DNA of 64,000 nucleotides from Jejuia sp049889775 (GTDB lineage Bacteria; Bacteroidota; Bacteroidia; Flavobacteriales; Flavobacteriaceae). Of the stretch, positions 17,515 through 25,532 are shown in pieces. Below the pieces are notes generated by a model. That model was given only the letters and a program-made list of their open reading frames with translations. It did no database searches and was not told the origin of the DNA. Position 1 is the stretch's first letter. Each line of letters opens with the position of its first letter. The position numbers and the translations under genes are program-made. Where the stretch lies: NCBI GenBank assembly GCA_049889775.1, contig JBMHCT010000035.1:186001-250000 (forward strand), written 5' to 3'.

Positions 17515-18573
17515 ATGCAATTACAGAAGAGAATTAACGCTTTTATAAAATTAGGAGATTTTATAAGGCAATTTTCTAACGAAGTTATCCAGAAAGACAA
17601 AAAAGTGGAACACAATGATGTGTTTTTTGATGGTTTTAAACATCAACTAAAATTGGCAGAAGAGCATAATGGATGGTTCACTAAAGACAACTTACAATTT
17701 GCACTAAATTCTTGGGCTGAAGCTTTAACAGAAGCGCAAATTACTAAATGGCTTAATCCCTATTCAATTTCTGAAAACGCTTCAAAAAAAGTAGCCATAA
17801 TAATGGCTGGTAATATTCCATTGGTTGGTTTTCATGATTTTTTAGCGGTACTCATTTCTGGTCATAATGTGCTCGTTAAGCAATCTTCAAACGATAAACA
17901 CCTTTTACCTTATTTGGCCAAATATCTAGAATATGTGGAGCCTGATTTTAAAGGTAAAGTAAGTTTCACTGATGATAAGCTGGAAAATTTTGATGCAGTA
18001 ATTGCCACAGGCAGTAATAACACCGCGCGTTATTTTGAACATTACTTTAAAAACAGACCTTCTATCATAAGAAATAATAGAAATTCTGTGGCAGTTTTAA
18101 CTGGTGATGAATCGGAGAACGATTTGAAATTACTTGCCGAAGATATATTTAGATATTACGGTTTGGGCTGTAGAAATGTTTCAAAATTGTTTGTTCCGAA
18201 GGAATATGATTTCAACACCTTTTTTGAAGCGATATATCATTGGCACCCGATTATTGAAAAAGCAAAATATGCTAATAACTACGATTATAATAAAGCCGTT
18301 TATTTAATGAGCGAATTTGATATGCTTGAAAATGGCTTTTTTATGATTAAAGAAGATAAAAGTTATAGTTCTCCTATAGCTACGGCGTTTTATGAATATT
18401 ATGAGGATTTAGGGGCACTTAAAATTAAGTTAGAAGAAGAATCACATCAAATTCAATGTGTCGTTTCTAAGAATTTTATGAAAAATGAAATTGCCTTCGG
18501 GCAAACTCAAAAACCTAAATTATGGGATTATGCGGATGGTGTTGATACTGTTAAGTTTTTGTTAGCAATTTGA
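17515..18573 (+). CDS. Acyl-CoA reductase, LuxC family
   Basis: 352 aa, cytosolic. The region around residues 90-125 (KKVAIIMAGNIPLVGFHDF) has the dinucleotide-binding character of the LuxC/aldehyde-dehydrogenase superfamily, and YGLGCRNVSK near 220 contains the likely catalytic Cys. LuxC enzymes reduce an acyl-thioester to the aldehyde with NADPH; the physiological substrate in Bacteroidota is not settled. No luxD/E or luciferase genes are nearby, so bioluminescence is not implied. It is followed by serC after 174 bp, which contains no strong terminator. Confidence 0.85.
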   Translation: MQLQKRINAFIKLGDFIRQFSNEVIQKDKKVEHNDVFFDGFKHQLKLAEEHNGWFTKDNLQFALNSWAEALTEAQITKWLNPYSISENASKKVAIIMAGNIPLVGFHDFLAVLISGHNVLVKQSSNDKHLLPYLAKYLEYVEPDFKGKVSFTDDKLENFDAVIATGSNNTARYFEHYFKNRPSIIRNNRNSVAVLTGDESENDLKLLAEDIFRYYGLGCRNVSKLFVPKEYDFNTFFEAIYHWHPIIEKAKYANNYDYNKAVYLMSEFDMLENGFFMIKEDKSYSSPIATAFYEYYEDLGALKIKLEEESHQIQCVVSKNFMKNEIAFGQTQKPKLWDYADGVDTVKFLLAI

Positions 18574-18747
18574 TAAAAAAATTATTGAATTTATTACATT
18601 AAATAACCAATTAATTAGGAACTTTGCATCTTTAAATTTTATGCCTTCTTTCGTTGTTAATGTAACATAAAAGAAAATAACTAAATTAATACTAATTAAA
18701 ACTAACCCACAAAAACCGCTTGAAAACAGAGGTTTAGGGAAAGAAAA

Positions 18748-19812
18748 ATGAAAAAACATAACTTTAGCGCAGGACCAAGTATTTTACCACCAGAAGTATT
18801 ATTAAAAGCATCTCAAGCAGTAGTTGATTTGGATGGCAGTGGTTTATCCTTAATAGAAATATCTCATAGAAGCAAAGCTTTTGTAGATATTATGGAAAAC
18901 GCTAGAGCATTGGCTTTAGAACTTTTGGGTTTAGAAGGCAAAGGATACAAAGCATTGTTTTTACAAGGAGGTGCAAGCACCCAATTTTTAATGGTTGCTC
19001 TTAATCTTTTAGAGAAAAGAGCGGGATACTTAAACACCGGGTCTTGGGCTGCTAAAGCGATAAAAGAAGCAAAGATTTACGATGATATTTACGAGGTTGG
19101 TTCTTCTCAAAATGCTAACTATAATTATATTCCTAAGGGTTACGAAATTCCAGAGGAATACGATTATTTTCATTGTACATCAAACAACACGATCTATGGA
19201 ACGCAAATGAAGGCCTTTCCTAATTCTCCAATACCCATGGTTTGTGATATGAGTAGTGATATTTTTTCGCGTTCATTGGACTTCTCAAAATTTGATATCA
19301 TTTACGCTGGTGCTCAAAAAAATATGGGACCTGCAGGTACTACGTTAGTAGTGGTTAAGGAAGATATTTTAGGGAAAGTATCGCGTAAAATCCCTTCAAT
19401 GATGGATTATAAAATTCATATCGATAAAGGTAGTATGTTCAATACACCTCCTGTATTTGCAGTGTACACCTCTATGCTAACGTTACAATGGTTAAAGGAG
19501 CAAGGTGGAATTACAGCCATAGAAAAAGAAAACGAAAAGAAAGCCCGTTTAATGTATTCTGAAATAGATTTGAATCCATTATTTAAAGGTTTTGCCGCTA
19601 AAGAAGACCGTTCCATCATGAATGCCACATTTACTTTAGAAAATGAAAACCTAAAAGAAACTTTCGATACTATGTTGAAAGAGGCTGGCATTAGTGCAGT
19701 TAATGGACACCGTAGTGTTGGAGGTTATAGAGCTTCCATGTATAATGCCTTACCAATCGATAGCGTTAAGGTATTGGTTGAAGTAATGAGCGAACTAGAA
19801 AGTAAAGCTTAA
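18748..19812 (+). CDS. serC: 3-phosphoserine aminotransferase
   Basis: 354 aa, the usual length. It begins KHNFSAGPSILP, the SerC N-terminal signature, and has a PLP lysine at K191 in AGAQKNMGPAG. The C-terminal part contains NGHRSVGGYRASMYNA, conserved in the family. It converts 3-phosphohydroxypyruvate and glutamate to phosphoserine, the second step of serine synthesis. The gene for the first step, serA, follows on the same strand 137 bp later, although that gap contains short degenerate repeats. Assignment is secure. Confidence 0.97.
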   Translation: MKKHNFSAGPSILPPEVLLKASQAVVDLDGSGLSLIEISHRSKAFVDIMENARALALELLGLEGKGYKALFLQGGASTQFLMVALNLLEKRAGYLNTGSWAAKAIKEAKIYDDIYEVGSSQNANYNYIPKGYEIPEEYDYFHCTSNNTIYGTQMKAFPNSPIPMVCDMSSDIFSRSLDFSKFDIIYAGAQKNMGPAGTTLVVVKEDILGKVSRKIPSMMDYKIHIDKGSMFNTPPVFAVYTSMLTLQWLKEQGGITAIEKENEKKARLMYSEIDLNPLFKGFAAKEDRSIMNATFTLENENLKETFDTMLKEAGISAVNGHRSVGGYRASMYNALPIDSVKVLVEVMSELESKA

Positions 19813-19822
19813 TTTTAGTTAA

Positions 19823-19849
19823 CAGTGAGCAGTTGCAGTTTGCAGTACC
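19823..19849. repeat. Degenerate CAGT-spaced short repeat between serC and serA
   Basis: Four CAGT units recur at 6-7 bp spacing (CAGTGAG, CAGTTG, CAGTTTG, CAGTACC). The arrangement resembles the longer 7-bp-period tract at 59520-59568. Confidence 0.5.
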
Positions 19850-19912
19850 TCACCCAAACTCAAATAAAAATAAAACACAAACAAACTAAGTTTATTGCAA
19901 GGAGTTCTTTCA

Positions 19913-19947
19913 ACTTAAGACTTTAAACTTATAACTTGAAACTTAAA
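19913..19947. repeat. Heptanucleotide tandem repeat directly upstream of serA
   Basis: Five consecutive 7-bp units (ACTTAAG, ACTTTAA, ACTTATA, ACTTGAA, ACTTAAA) end two bases before the serA ATG. They occupy the position where ribosome contacts would lie. Unit changes would alter the leader length but not the reading frame. Confidence 0.75.
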
Positions 19948-19949
19948 CA

Positions 19950-20900
19950 ATGAAAGTATTAGCAAATGACGGTATCTCCCAAAGTGGTATCGATGCATTA
20001 GAAAAAGCAGGTTACGAAGTAAGTACAACAACTGTAGCTCAAGAACAGTTAATTAACTACATAAATGAAAAAGATATTGCGGTACTTTTAGTACGCAGTG
20101 CCACTACAGTAAGAAAAGATTTAATTGATGCCTGCCCAGGATTAAAGATTATTGGTCGCGGTGGAGTTGGTATGGATAATATTGATGTGGAGTACGCCCG
20201 TGAAAAAGGCCTGCATGTAATCAATACACCTGCAGCTTCATCACACTCGGTGGCAGAATTAGTATTTGGTCATCTTTATGGTTTAGCGCGTTTCCTCCAT
20301 AACTCTAACAGAGAAATGCCTCTTGAAGGTGATAGCAACTTTAAAGGATTAAAAAAGACCTATGCCAAAGGAACGGAATTAAAAGGTAAAACTTTAGGTG
20401 TTATAGGTTTTGGACGTATTGGTCAAGCTACAGCAAAAGTTGCCTTGGGTGCTGGTATGAAAGTTATAGCATTCGATCCATTTTTGGAAAAAGCCGAATT
20501 GAAATTAGAGTTTTTCGACGGACAATCTGTAAATTTTGAAATTGAAACTATTTCTAAAGAAGATGTTTTAAAACAAGCAGATTTTATCACACTTCACGTT
20601 CCTGCTCAAAAAGATTATGTTATTGATGAGGCTGAATTCAATATGATGAAAGATGGCGTAATTTTAGCAAATGCGGCTCGTGGTGGTGTTGTTAATGAAG
20701 TAGCACTAGTAAAAGCTATTGAAAGCGGAAAAGTTGCAAGAGCTGCATTGGATGTTTTCGAAAAAGAGCCAAAACCAGAAATTCAATTATTAATGAACTC
20801 AGCATTGTCTCTTACACCGCATACAGGTGCTGCTACGAACGAAGCACAAGATAGAATTGGTACAGAATTAGCATCTCAAATAATAAGCATATTAGGTTAA
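19950..20900 (+). CDS. serA: D-3-phosphoglycerate dehydrogenase (short form)
   Basis: 316 aa, a D-2-hydroxyacid dehydrogenase of the short type without an ACT domain. The NAD-binding fingerprint GFGRIG is at about 154-159. The catalytic Arg is in ANAARGGVVNE, the Glu follows in DVFEKEPKP, and the His is in LTPHTGAATNEA. Its position after serC supports 3-phosphoglycerate as substrate, giving 3-phosphohydroxypyruvate with NAD+. Lack of an ACT regulatory domain suggests no classical serine feedback through that domain. Translation starts two bases after a 7-bp tandem repeat. Confident as family; substrate is inferred from context. Confidence 0.92.
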   Translation: MKVLANDGISQSGIDALEKAGYEVSTTTVAQEQLINYINEKDIAVLLVRSATTVRKDLIDACPGLKIIGRGGVGMDNIDVEYAREKGLHVINTPAASSHSVAELVFGHLYGLARFLHNSNREMPLEGDSNFKGLKKTYAKGTELKGKTLGVIGFGRIGQATAKVALGAGMKVIAFDPFLEKAELKLEFFDGQSVNFEIETISKEDVLKQADFITLHVPAQKDYVIDEAEFNMMKDGVILANAARGGVVNEVALVKAIESGKVARAALDVFEKEPKPEIQLLMNSALSLTPHTGAATNEAQDRIGTELASQIISILG

Positions 20901-21016
20901 TGTAACCAAATTGTGACTTAGCAAGAATATTAGAGTCCTAACTATAAACGTTGGGACTTTTTTTGTACATTAAGCTTCCTTAAAAAATTAATTTACTAAT
21001 TAAAAAACATATTACC

Positions 21017-21652
21017 ATGTCTGGAATTTTAGATTTATTAAACAGCGACCTCGGAAAAACTATTATTAGCGGTGTTGCAGGACAAACCAATCAGCCTCAA
21101 AATAAAACACAGGATGTACTAACTATGGCATTACCTGTATTAATGAAAGCAATGCAACGTAATGCATCGACACCACAAGGCGCTGAAGGTTTAATGGGAG
21201 CATTAAGTGGTAAGCATGACGGAAGTATCTTGGATAACCTAGGCGGTTTATTTGGTGGTGGTGTTGACGAAGCCGTAACCAATGATGGTGATAAAATCCT
21301 AGGGCATATTTTAGGTGGTAAAAGACAAGGTGTAGAACAGGTTATTGGTCAAAAATCTGGAATAGACGCAGGTTCCGTAGCAAATATTTTAAAAGTTGCT
21401 GCTCCAATTTTAATGGGAATGTTAGGCAAGCAAACAAGACAGAACAATGTTAATTCTGCTAATGGATTAGGAGACTTACTAGGAGGATTACTTGGTGGTA
21501 ATTCAGCGAAACAAGAACAAAGCTTCTTGGAGTCTATCTTGGATGCCGATGGTGATGGTAGTGTTGTAGATGACGTAGCTGGAATGGTATTAGGCGGCAG
21601 CAAAAAACAAGGTGGCCTTGGAGGTTTACTAGGTGGACTTTTTGGAAAATAA
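21017..21652 (+). CDS. DUF937 domain protein
   Basis: 211 aa. The N-terminal about 150 residues match the DUF937 type: helical repeats with LGDLLGGLLGG-like glycine/leucine stretches and conserved phrases such as ILGHILGGK. Two internal units (around 10-100 and 105-165) look like a duplication. The C-terminus is glycine-rich (GGLGGLLGGLFG), and DADGDGSVVDD near 176 resembles a Ca-binding dockerin/EF-hand-like loop. No signal peptide is evident. Biochemical role unknown. It is followed by a strong terminator. Confidence 0.85.
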   Translation: MSGILDLLNSDLGKTIISGVAGQTNQPQNKTQDVLTMALPVLMKAMQRNASTPQGAEGLMGALSGKHDGSILDNLGGLFGGGVDEAVTNDGDKILGHILGGKRQGVEQVIGQKSGIDAGSVANILKVAAPILMGMLGKQTRQNNVNSANGLGDLLGGLLGGNSAKQEQSFLESILDADGDGSVVDDVAGMVLGGSKKQGGLGGLLGGLFGK

Positions 21653-21676
21653 AAAAGAATTTAGTTTCTATAGCTT

Positions 21677-21715
21677 ATAAAATGGGGTAAAGCAATCAAC
21701 TTTACCCCATTTTAT
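21677..21715. terminator. Rho-independent terminator, likely bidirectional
   Basis: A perfect 16-bp stem (GGGGTAAAG / CTTTACCCC core with flanking A/T) and a 7-nt loop, between the convergent DUF937 and sulfatase genes. T-rich flanks occur on both strands. Confidence 0.85.
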
Positions 21716-21734
21716 TTTCGGCAGGTCGCATTGT

Positions 21735-24071
21735 CTAAAACAATTTTTTGATTGAGGTACGCTGCTCGTTTGTAATTTTTAAAAAGAGCACAGATGAGTT
21801 TTTTATTGCACTTAAATTTAAGTTAAATTTACTATTATTTAATTGATGTGCTTTTAAAGTCTTACTGAAAAGCAGTTTCCCTGTTAGATCAAATACGTCG
21901 AATGTATAAGGTTTAGAGGAAAAGTTGTTTGGAACTTCAACAATTACTTCTCTTGCGTCAGCCATTGGCACAGGATAAACCTTTATATCTAAACTACTCT
22001 GAGAAATATCTTCAACACTGAGCTGCTGAAATACTTCATATTGAAAGCACACGGAAGCATCTGAATTATTTGGGGAATCGGGATAAACTTTATTATCTGA
22101 AGTATCTAACCGAAACCACCTGTCTAATCCTATGGAACTATTTAATTCAAAGTGCAAGCTCTTTAAGGTGAAATTATTATCTGTTGTTGAATCCCACCCT
22201 ATTCTTGTCCAATCACCGTCTTTATTTGTTGTACCAGCGTTAATGGGTGTAGTTTCACTATCATTTTGAACCCTCAAATAGTTCCCTGTTAACACCGACT
22301 GTATAAACACCCCCGCTTTACTATGTGAGTTAACAAAGAATTTTTCAGCGTCCGTAATATTACCTGTATCATCTATTAAAACCAATTGGTCGTTTGCAAT
22401 ATTTGAATCTCCTTGGGTATCTATACTAAAGATTTTATTGCTATTAGCACAAGGCCTTAAAAGTACCGTTTCGCCTAAAGGAATTGAAGATGCATTCACT
22501 AAACCAGGTAACACAACAGTATCAGCTACATTAATTAATTTTGTGGGCGATTGGTTATATCTTACATCCTCATATAACTCCAGCATATATCGTATTATAT
22601 CTACATAAGCAGGATCATTAATTAAATTGCTACTTTCTGTAGGATCATCTCCTAAATCATAAAGCCCTAAAACAGTAATATCATTCCAAACAAAATTGCT
22701 ATTGGCAAAATCAAAAGTTAATTTTATATCTCCAACCCTAATTGCACCTTCACTTCCAGAACCAGACTGCAACATCATAAACTCGCGTTCTTGTGGATTT
22801 GCCTCACCTAAAAGAATTGGTAATAAATTAAAAGAATCTTTCCCTTGGCTTTCTGGTAACGTTTGATTTGTGATTGCAGCAAGGGTAGCCAAAATATCTA
22901 CACCAGAAGCCAACCCATTATAAGTACTGCCTGCTGCCACGTTATTCGGCCACCTTACAATAAACGGAACTCGATGTCCTCCTTCATCAATACTATTTTT
23001 ATTTCCTTTATAAATCCCTGTAGCATCATAATTTGCAGTCCCGTTAAAACTTCCAAGTCCACCATTGTCAGATGTAAAAATAAAAACGGTATTATCATAG
23101 ACTCCTTTGGCTTTCAAAGCATTTATAATCATTCCTAACTGAACATCCAGCTCTTTAATCATATCTAAATGTTTAGATGCGTGTACTCCATTTATAGAAA
23201 CCCCATCTAATTCATCAGCAGGCGTATGCGGAATATGAACCGCCTGAGAATTGTAATATAAAAAAAGAGGATTAGTATTCGTATCAACACTGTTTATAAA
23301 ATCTACAGCTTTATTAGCTATTAATGGCCCTACTAAGTGAGGATCCCAATTGGAGTCTCCATAACCTTCCTTTTTATCGATTTCAAAGTTTAAAGCTGCA
23401 GCATCTTCATCACTAAAAAACGCAATAGTTGATGCTGGCTCAATTTTATACCAGTCGTTATTTTCATAGATCATATAAGGTACGTCTTGAACACCAGCAG
23501 GTAAATTAAAACTGTAATCAAAACCTTCAAAGTTAGGACCTCTACCAACAATGGTATTCAAATCCACCAAAACCTCCAGAGTATTTGTGTTATGTGTTTG
23601 TTGTCCTCGATAAATATTAGAACTATTTATTGCTTCCCAATCAGCCCCTTGGTGCCACTTACCAATAAAAGCAGTTTCATAACCTCCATTTTTCATTAAT
23701 TCACCTAAAGTAAGATCGCTATCAGTGATATTATTTAGCCCGAAAGAATCAAAGACTCCTAAGGGTTTAGCTGAATGATAAGGATTATTTCCAGTCATAA
23801 CAGAATATCTTGTGGGCGCGCATAATGCTGTTGGAGAATGCGCATCTGTAAAATGCATTCCTTCTGCCATTAGCTGATCAAGAACAGGGGTTTGTACTGG
23901 TATACTTGTGCCCTGTGGCATGTATAGTCTTCTATATTCTGCAATATCTCCAAATCCAAAATCATCAGCAAGAATAACGACGACATTAGGTGAAGTTTGA
24001 GAAAAAACAGAAAGTGAAACTAATGATACTAACAGTACCACAATAGAGCGGCGTTTCTTTTGGTAAAGCAT
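21735..24071 (-). CDS. Secreted sulfatase with C-terminal type IX-like sorting domain
   Basis: 778 aa. A signal peptide (about 1-25, ending SVFSQ) precedes a type I formylglycine sulfatase domain. The metal-binding NVVVILADDFG places D36/D37, and CAPTRYSVMTG places the formylglycine Cys at 84 (C-x-P-x-R). GNNPYHS and IFTSDNGG are further family landmarks. Residues about 510-700 form an extra beta-rich region that may bind carbohydrate (LTGNYLRVQNDSE and WFRLDTSDN look ricin/fascin-like). The last about 75 residues (KVYPVP, then FDLTGKLLFSK, ending ISIKKLF-like) match the T9SS type A sorting domain, so the enzyme is likely surface-anchored or released. It probably removes sulfate esters from algal polysaccharides. 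It stands alone. Confidence 0.9.
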   Translation of the reverse strand: MLYQKKRRSIVVLLVSLVSLSVFSQTSPNVVVILADDFGFGDIAEYRRLYMPQGTSIPVQTPVLDQLMAEGMHFTDAHSPTALCAPTRYSVMTGNNPYHSAKPLGVFDSFGLNNITDSDLTLGELMKNGGYETAFIGKWHQGADWEAINSSNIYRGQQTHNTNTLEVLVDLNTIVGRGPNFEGFDYSFNLPAGVQDVPYMIYENNDWYKIEPASTIAFFSDEDAAALNFEIDKKEGYGDSNWDPHLVGPLIANKAVDFINSVDTNTNPLFLYYNSQAVHIPHTPADELDGVSINGVHASKHLDMIKELDVQLGMIINALKAKGVYDNTVFIFTSDNGGLGSFNGTANYDATGIYKGNKNSIDEGGHRVPFIVRWPNNVAAGSTYNGLASGVDILATLAAITNQTLPESQGKDSFNLLPILLGEANPQEREFMMLQSGSGSEGAIRVGDIKLTFDFANSNFVWNDITVLGLYDLGDDPTESSNLINDPAYVDIIRYMLELYEDVRYNQSPTKLINVADTVVLPGLVNASSIPLGETVLLRPCANSNKIFSIDTQGDSNIANDQLVLIDDTGNITDAEKFFVNSHSKAGVFIQSVLTGNYLRVQNDSETTPINAGTTNKDGDWTRIGWDSTTDNNFTLKSLHFELNSSIGLDRWFRLDTSDNKVYPDSPNNSDASVCFQYEVFQQLSVEDISQSSLDIKVYPVPMADAREVIVEVPNNFSSKPYTFDVFDLTGKLLFSKTLKAHQLNNSKFNLNLSAIKNSSVLFLKITNEQRTSIKKLF

Positions 24072-24256
24072 TTTTTTTAATTTAACTTTATAAATATACT
24101 TAAGGAATGCCTATTGTAACAAATCAATGCAACGCGTTTTTGTTTTTTTAACTAAAAGTACGAAAACACTAAATGAAGATTACCGTTCACTCATTTACGC
24201 TTTTCACCTTTCTATAATGTGAGTACTTTCACTTTATAATACAAAAGTATAAAGTC

Positions 24257-24694
24257 ATGAAAAATTTAATTTTTAGTTTAACCATTATTGTGTTCGCTTT
24301 TAGTTGTAAAACATCTAAATCACCAACTTCAACAAACAATAAAGAATCTGATATTCTAAAAAAAAACGACACCATAAGAATTGCAAACGAAGAGTTAGAA
24401 TACGAGGTTATTATAATTGATCCACTGTTTCCTGGTTGGTTAGCTTCCAATGCGAGACAGCGCGGATTTTACAGTCAACAATTCTTTGAAACAAGAAACC
24501 AATTTTTTGTTATTGAATGGAACCAACGGGTATTGCAACCTCAACGTTTTAACCCCAGATTATACGAATTTCAAATAGACTACGACCCGAATATCGATTA
24601 CGGTTATGAAGTCAATTATTTGCTCTACAACTATTTTCTTTTCTTTCAAATTAACTACAAGCAAAGATTGGGGCCATTTGTGCCTCGTATTTAG
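24257..24694 (+). CDS. DUF6146-type lipoprotein
   Basis: 145 aa. A lipoprotein signal peptide is clear (hydrophobic LIFSLTIIVFAF, then SCK with lipid-modified Cys at about 17). The mature part is aromatic-rich, with a conserved-looking LEYEVIIIDPLFPGWL and FVIEWNQRV, and it matches my memory of the flavobacterial DUF6146 family. Function unknown; probably periplasmic face of the outer membrane. It precedes the predicted metal-uptake operon by 172 bp, but a separate promoter there suggests independent transcription. Confidence 0.75.
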   Translation: MKNLIFSLTIIVFAFSCKTSKSPTSTNNKESDILKKNDTIRIANEELEYEVIIIDPLFPGWLASNARQRGFYSQQFFETRNQFFVIEWNQRVLQPQRFNPRLYEFQIDYDPNIDYGYEVNYLLYNYFLFFQINYKQRLGPFVPRI

Positions 24695-24842
24695 ATTGCG
24701 ATATTCGCAATAAAATCGTTAAATTTTATTCACTTTTAAAAATAAATAAATACTTAATTGAAGTACTGACAAAGTGTTGGAATTGTTATAACCACCAGTC
24801 AAAAAATTAAGTATAGGCTTATTTAGACTCATTTAATTTTGA

Positions 24843-24867
24843 TACTTTTGCAACCAAATTGCAAAAG
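24843..24867 (+). promoter_or_regulatory. -7 box overlapped by a 23-bp palindrome at the metal-uptake operon start
   Basis: TACTTTTG (24843-24850) fits the -7 consensus TAnnTTTG; no good TTG is seen at the -33 position. It overlaps a perfect 9-bp inverted repeat (arms CTTTTGCAA and TTGCAAAAG, 5-nt spacer, 24845-24867) that ends on the first base of the GTG start codon. The location suggests an operator bound by a dimeric repressor such as a Fur/Zur-type protein; an RNA hairpin is the alternative. Confidence 0.5.
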
Positions 24868-25169
24868 TGAAAAAACTGAAAGAACGCTGGGGAATAGAGT
24901 CTAATTTGCAAATAATTTTAATACTTATCGTATTTGCAATTACTGGTTCTACAGCATCTTACATTGGAAAGCCCATTTTATCTTTGTTAGGGGTTACTGA
25001 AGATTCCTTTGGAACTTTTGTTTATTGGACAATTAGAATTATAATACTTTTTATAGTATATCAGTTCTTACTTGTATTTTTTGGTTGGCTATTTGGACAA
25101 CATAAATTCTTTTGGAATTTTGAAAAAAAAATGTTGTCAAGATTGGGATTTAAAAGGTTTTTAGACTAA
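24867..25169 (+). CDS. DUF6787-type small membrane protein
   Basis: 100 aa, GTG start. Two membrane segments are visible: about 11-35 (LQIILILIVFAITGSTAS) and about 51-75 (WTIRIIILFIVYQFLLVFFG). The C-terminus HKFFWNFEKKMLSRLGF is aromatic and basic and typical of the family as I remember it. Function unknown. It is the first gene of an operon with a Cys/His-containing small protein, a TonB-dependent receptor and a lipoprotein. The stop codon is immediately followed by the next start, so the two are likely co-translated. Confidence 0.75.
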   Translation: MKKLKERWGIESNLQIILILIVFAITGSTASYIGKPILSLLGVTEDSFGTFVYWTIRIIILFIVYQFLLVFFGWLFGQHKFFWNFEKKMLSRLGFKRFLD

Positions 25170-25502
25170 TTGGAATCTATAAAAAAACATATCTTGTTTA
25201 GAGTTTTGTCTGGCTTAATAGCTTTGGCACTAATAATTCCTACTGGTGTTAAACTCCTACATTCATTTGAGCATCAGGAGCATGATTTATGTTCTTCTGA
25301 GATTGGTGAAAACTTACATAAATGTGAGTTTGATTGTAGTTTCCTAAAATATAATCTTCAGCAATATTACTTTAAAACATACGATTTTAATGTTATCGAT
25401 TATTCCAGAGATAACTTCGAAATTCAAACATTAATTTATAACATTACCTATAATCCTGAAATCTTAGTAATTTCACTTCGCGCACCTCCAGTTTTAGTTT
25501 AA
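25170..25502 (+). CDS. Small membrane-anchored Cys/His-rich protein
   Basis: 110 aa from a TTG directly after the preceding stop; no ATG is available in frame. One N-terminal membrane segment (about 9-31, VLSGLIALALIIPTGVKLL) is followed by HSFEHQEHDLC and then HKCEFDC, a cluster of His and Cys that could bind a metal such as zinc or copper. Similar small proteins sit upstream of TonB receptors in other flavobacteria, as far as I recall, but I know no assigned function. Operon context suggests a helper in metal uptake or sensing. Confidence 0.65.
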   Translation: MESIKKHILFRVLSGLIALALIIPTGVKLLHSFEHQEHDLCSSEIGENLHKCEFDCSFLKYNLQQYYFKTYDFNVIDYSRDNFEIQTLIYNITYNPEILVISLRAPPVLV

Positions 25503-25532
25503 AGCCCCTCTTTAAAACTAAAACGCACTACA

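Noticed and set aside
17515..18573. Bioluminescence (lux) locus because of the LuxC-like enzyme
   Set aside because: No luxA/B/D/E genes are present; the gene is in the usual flavobacterial serC context.
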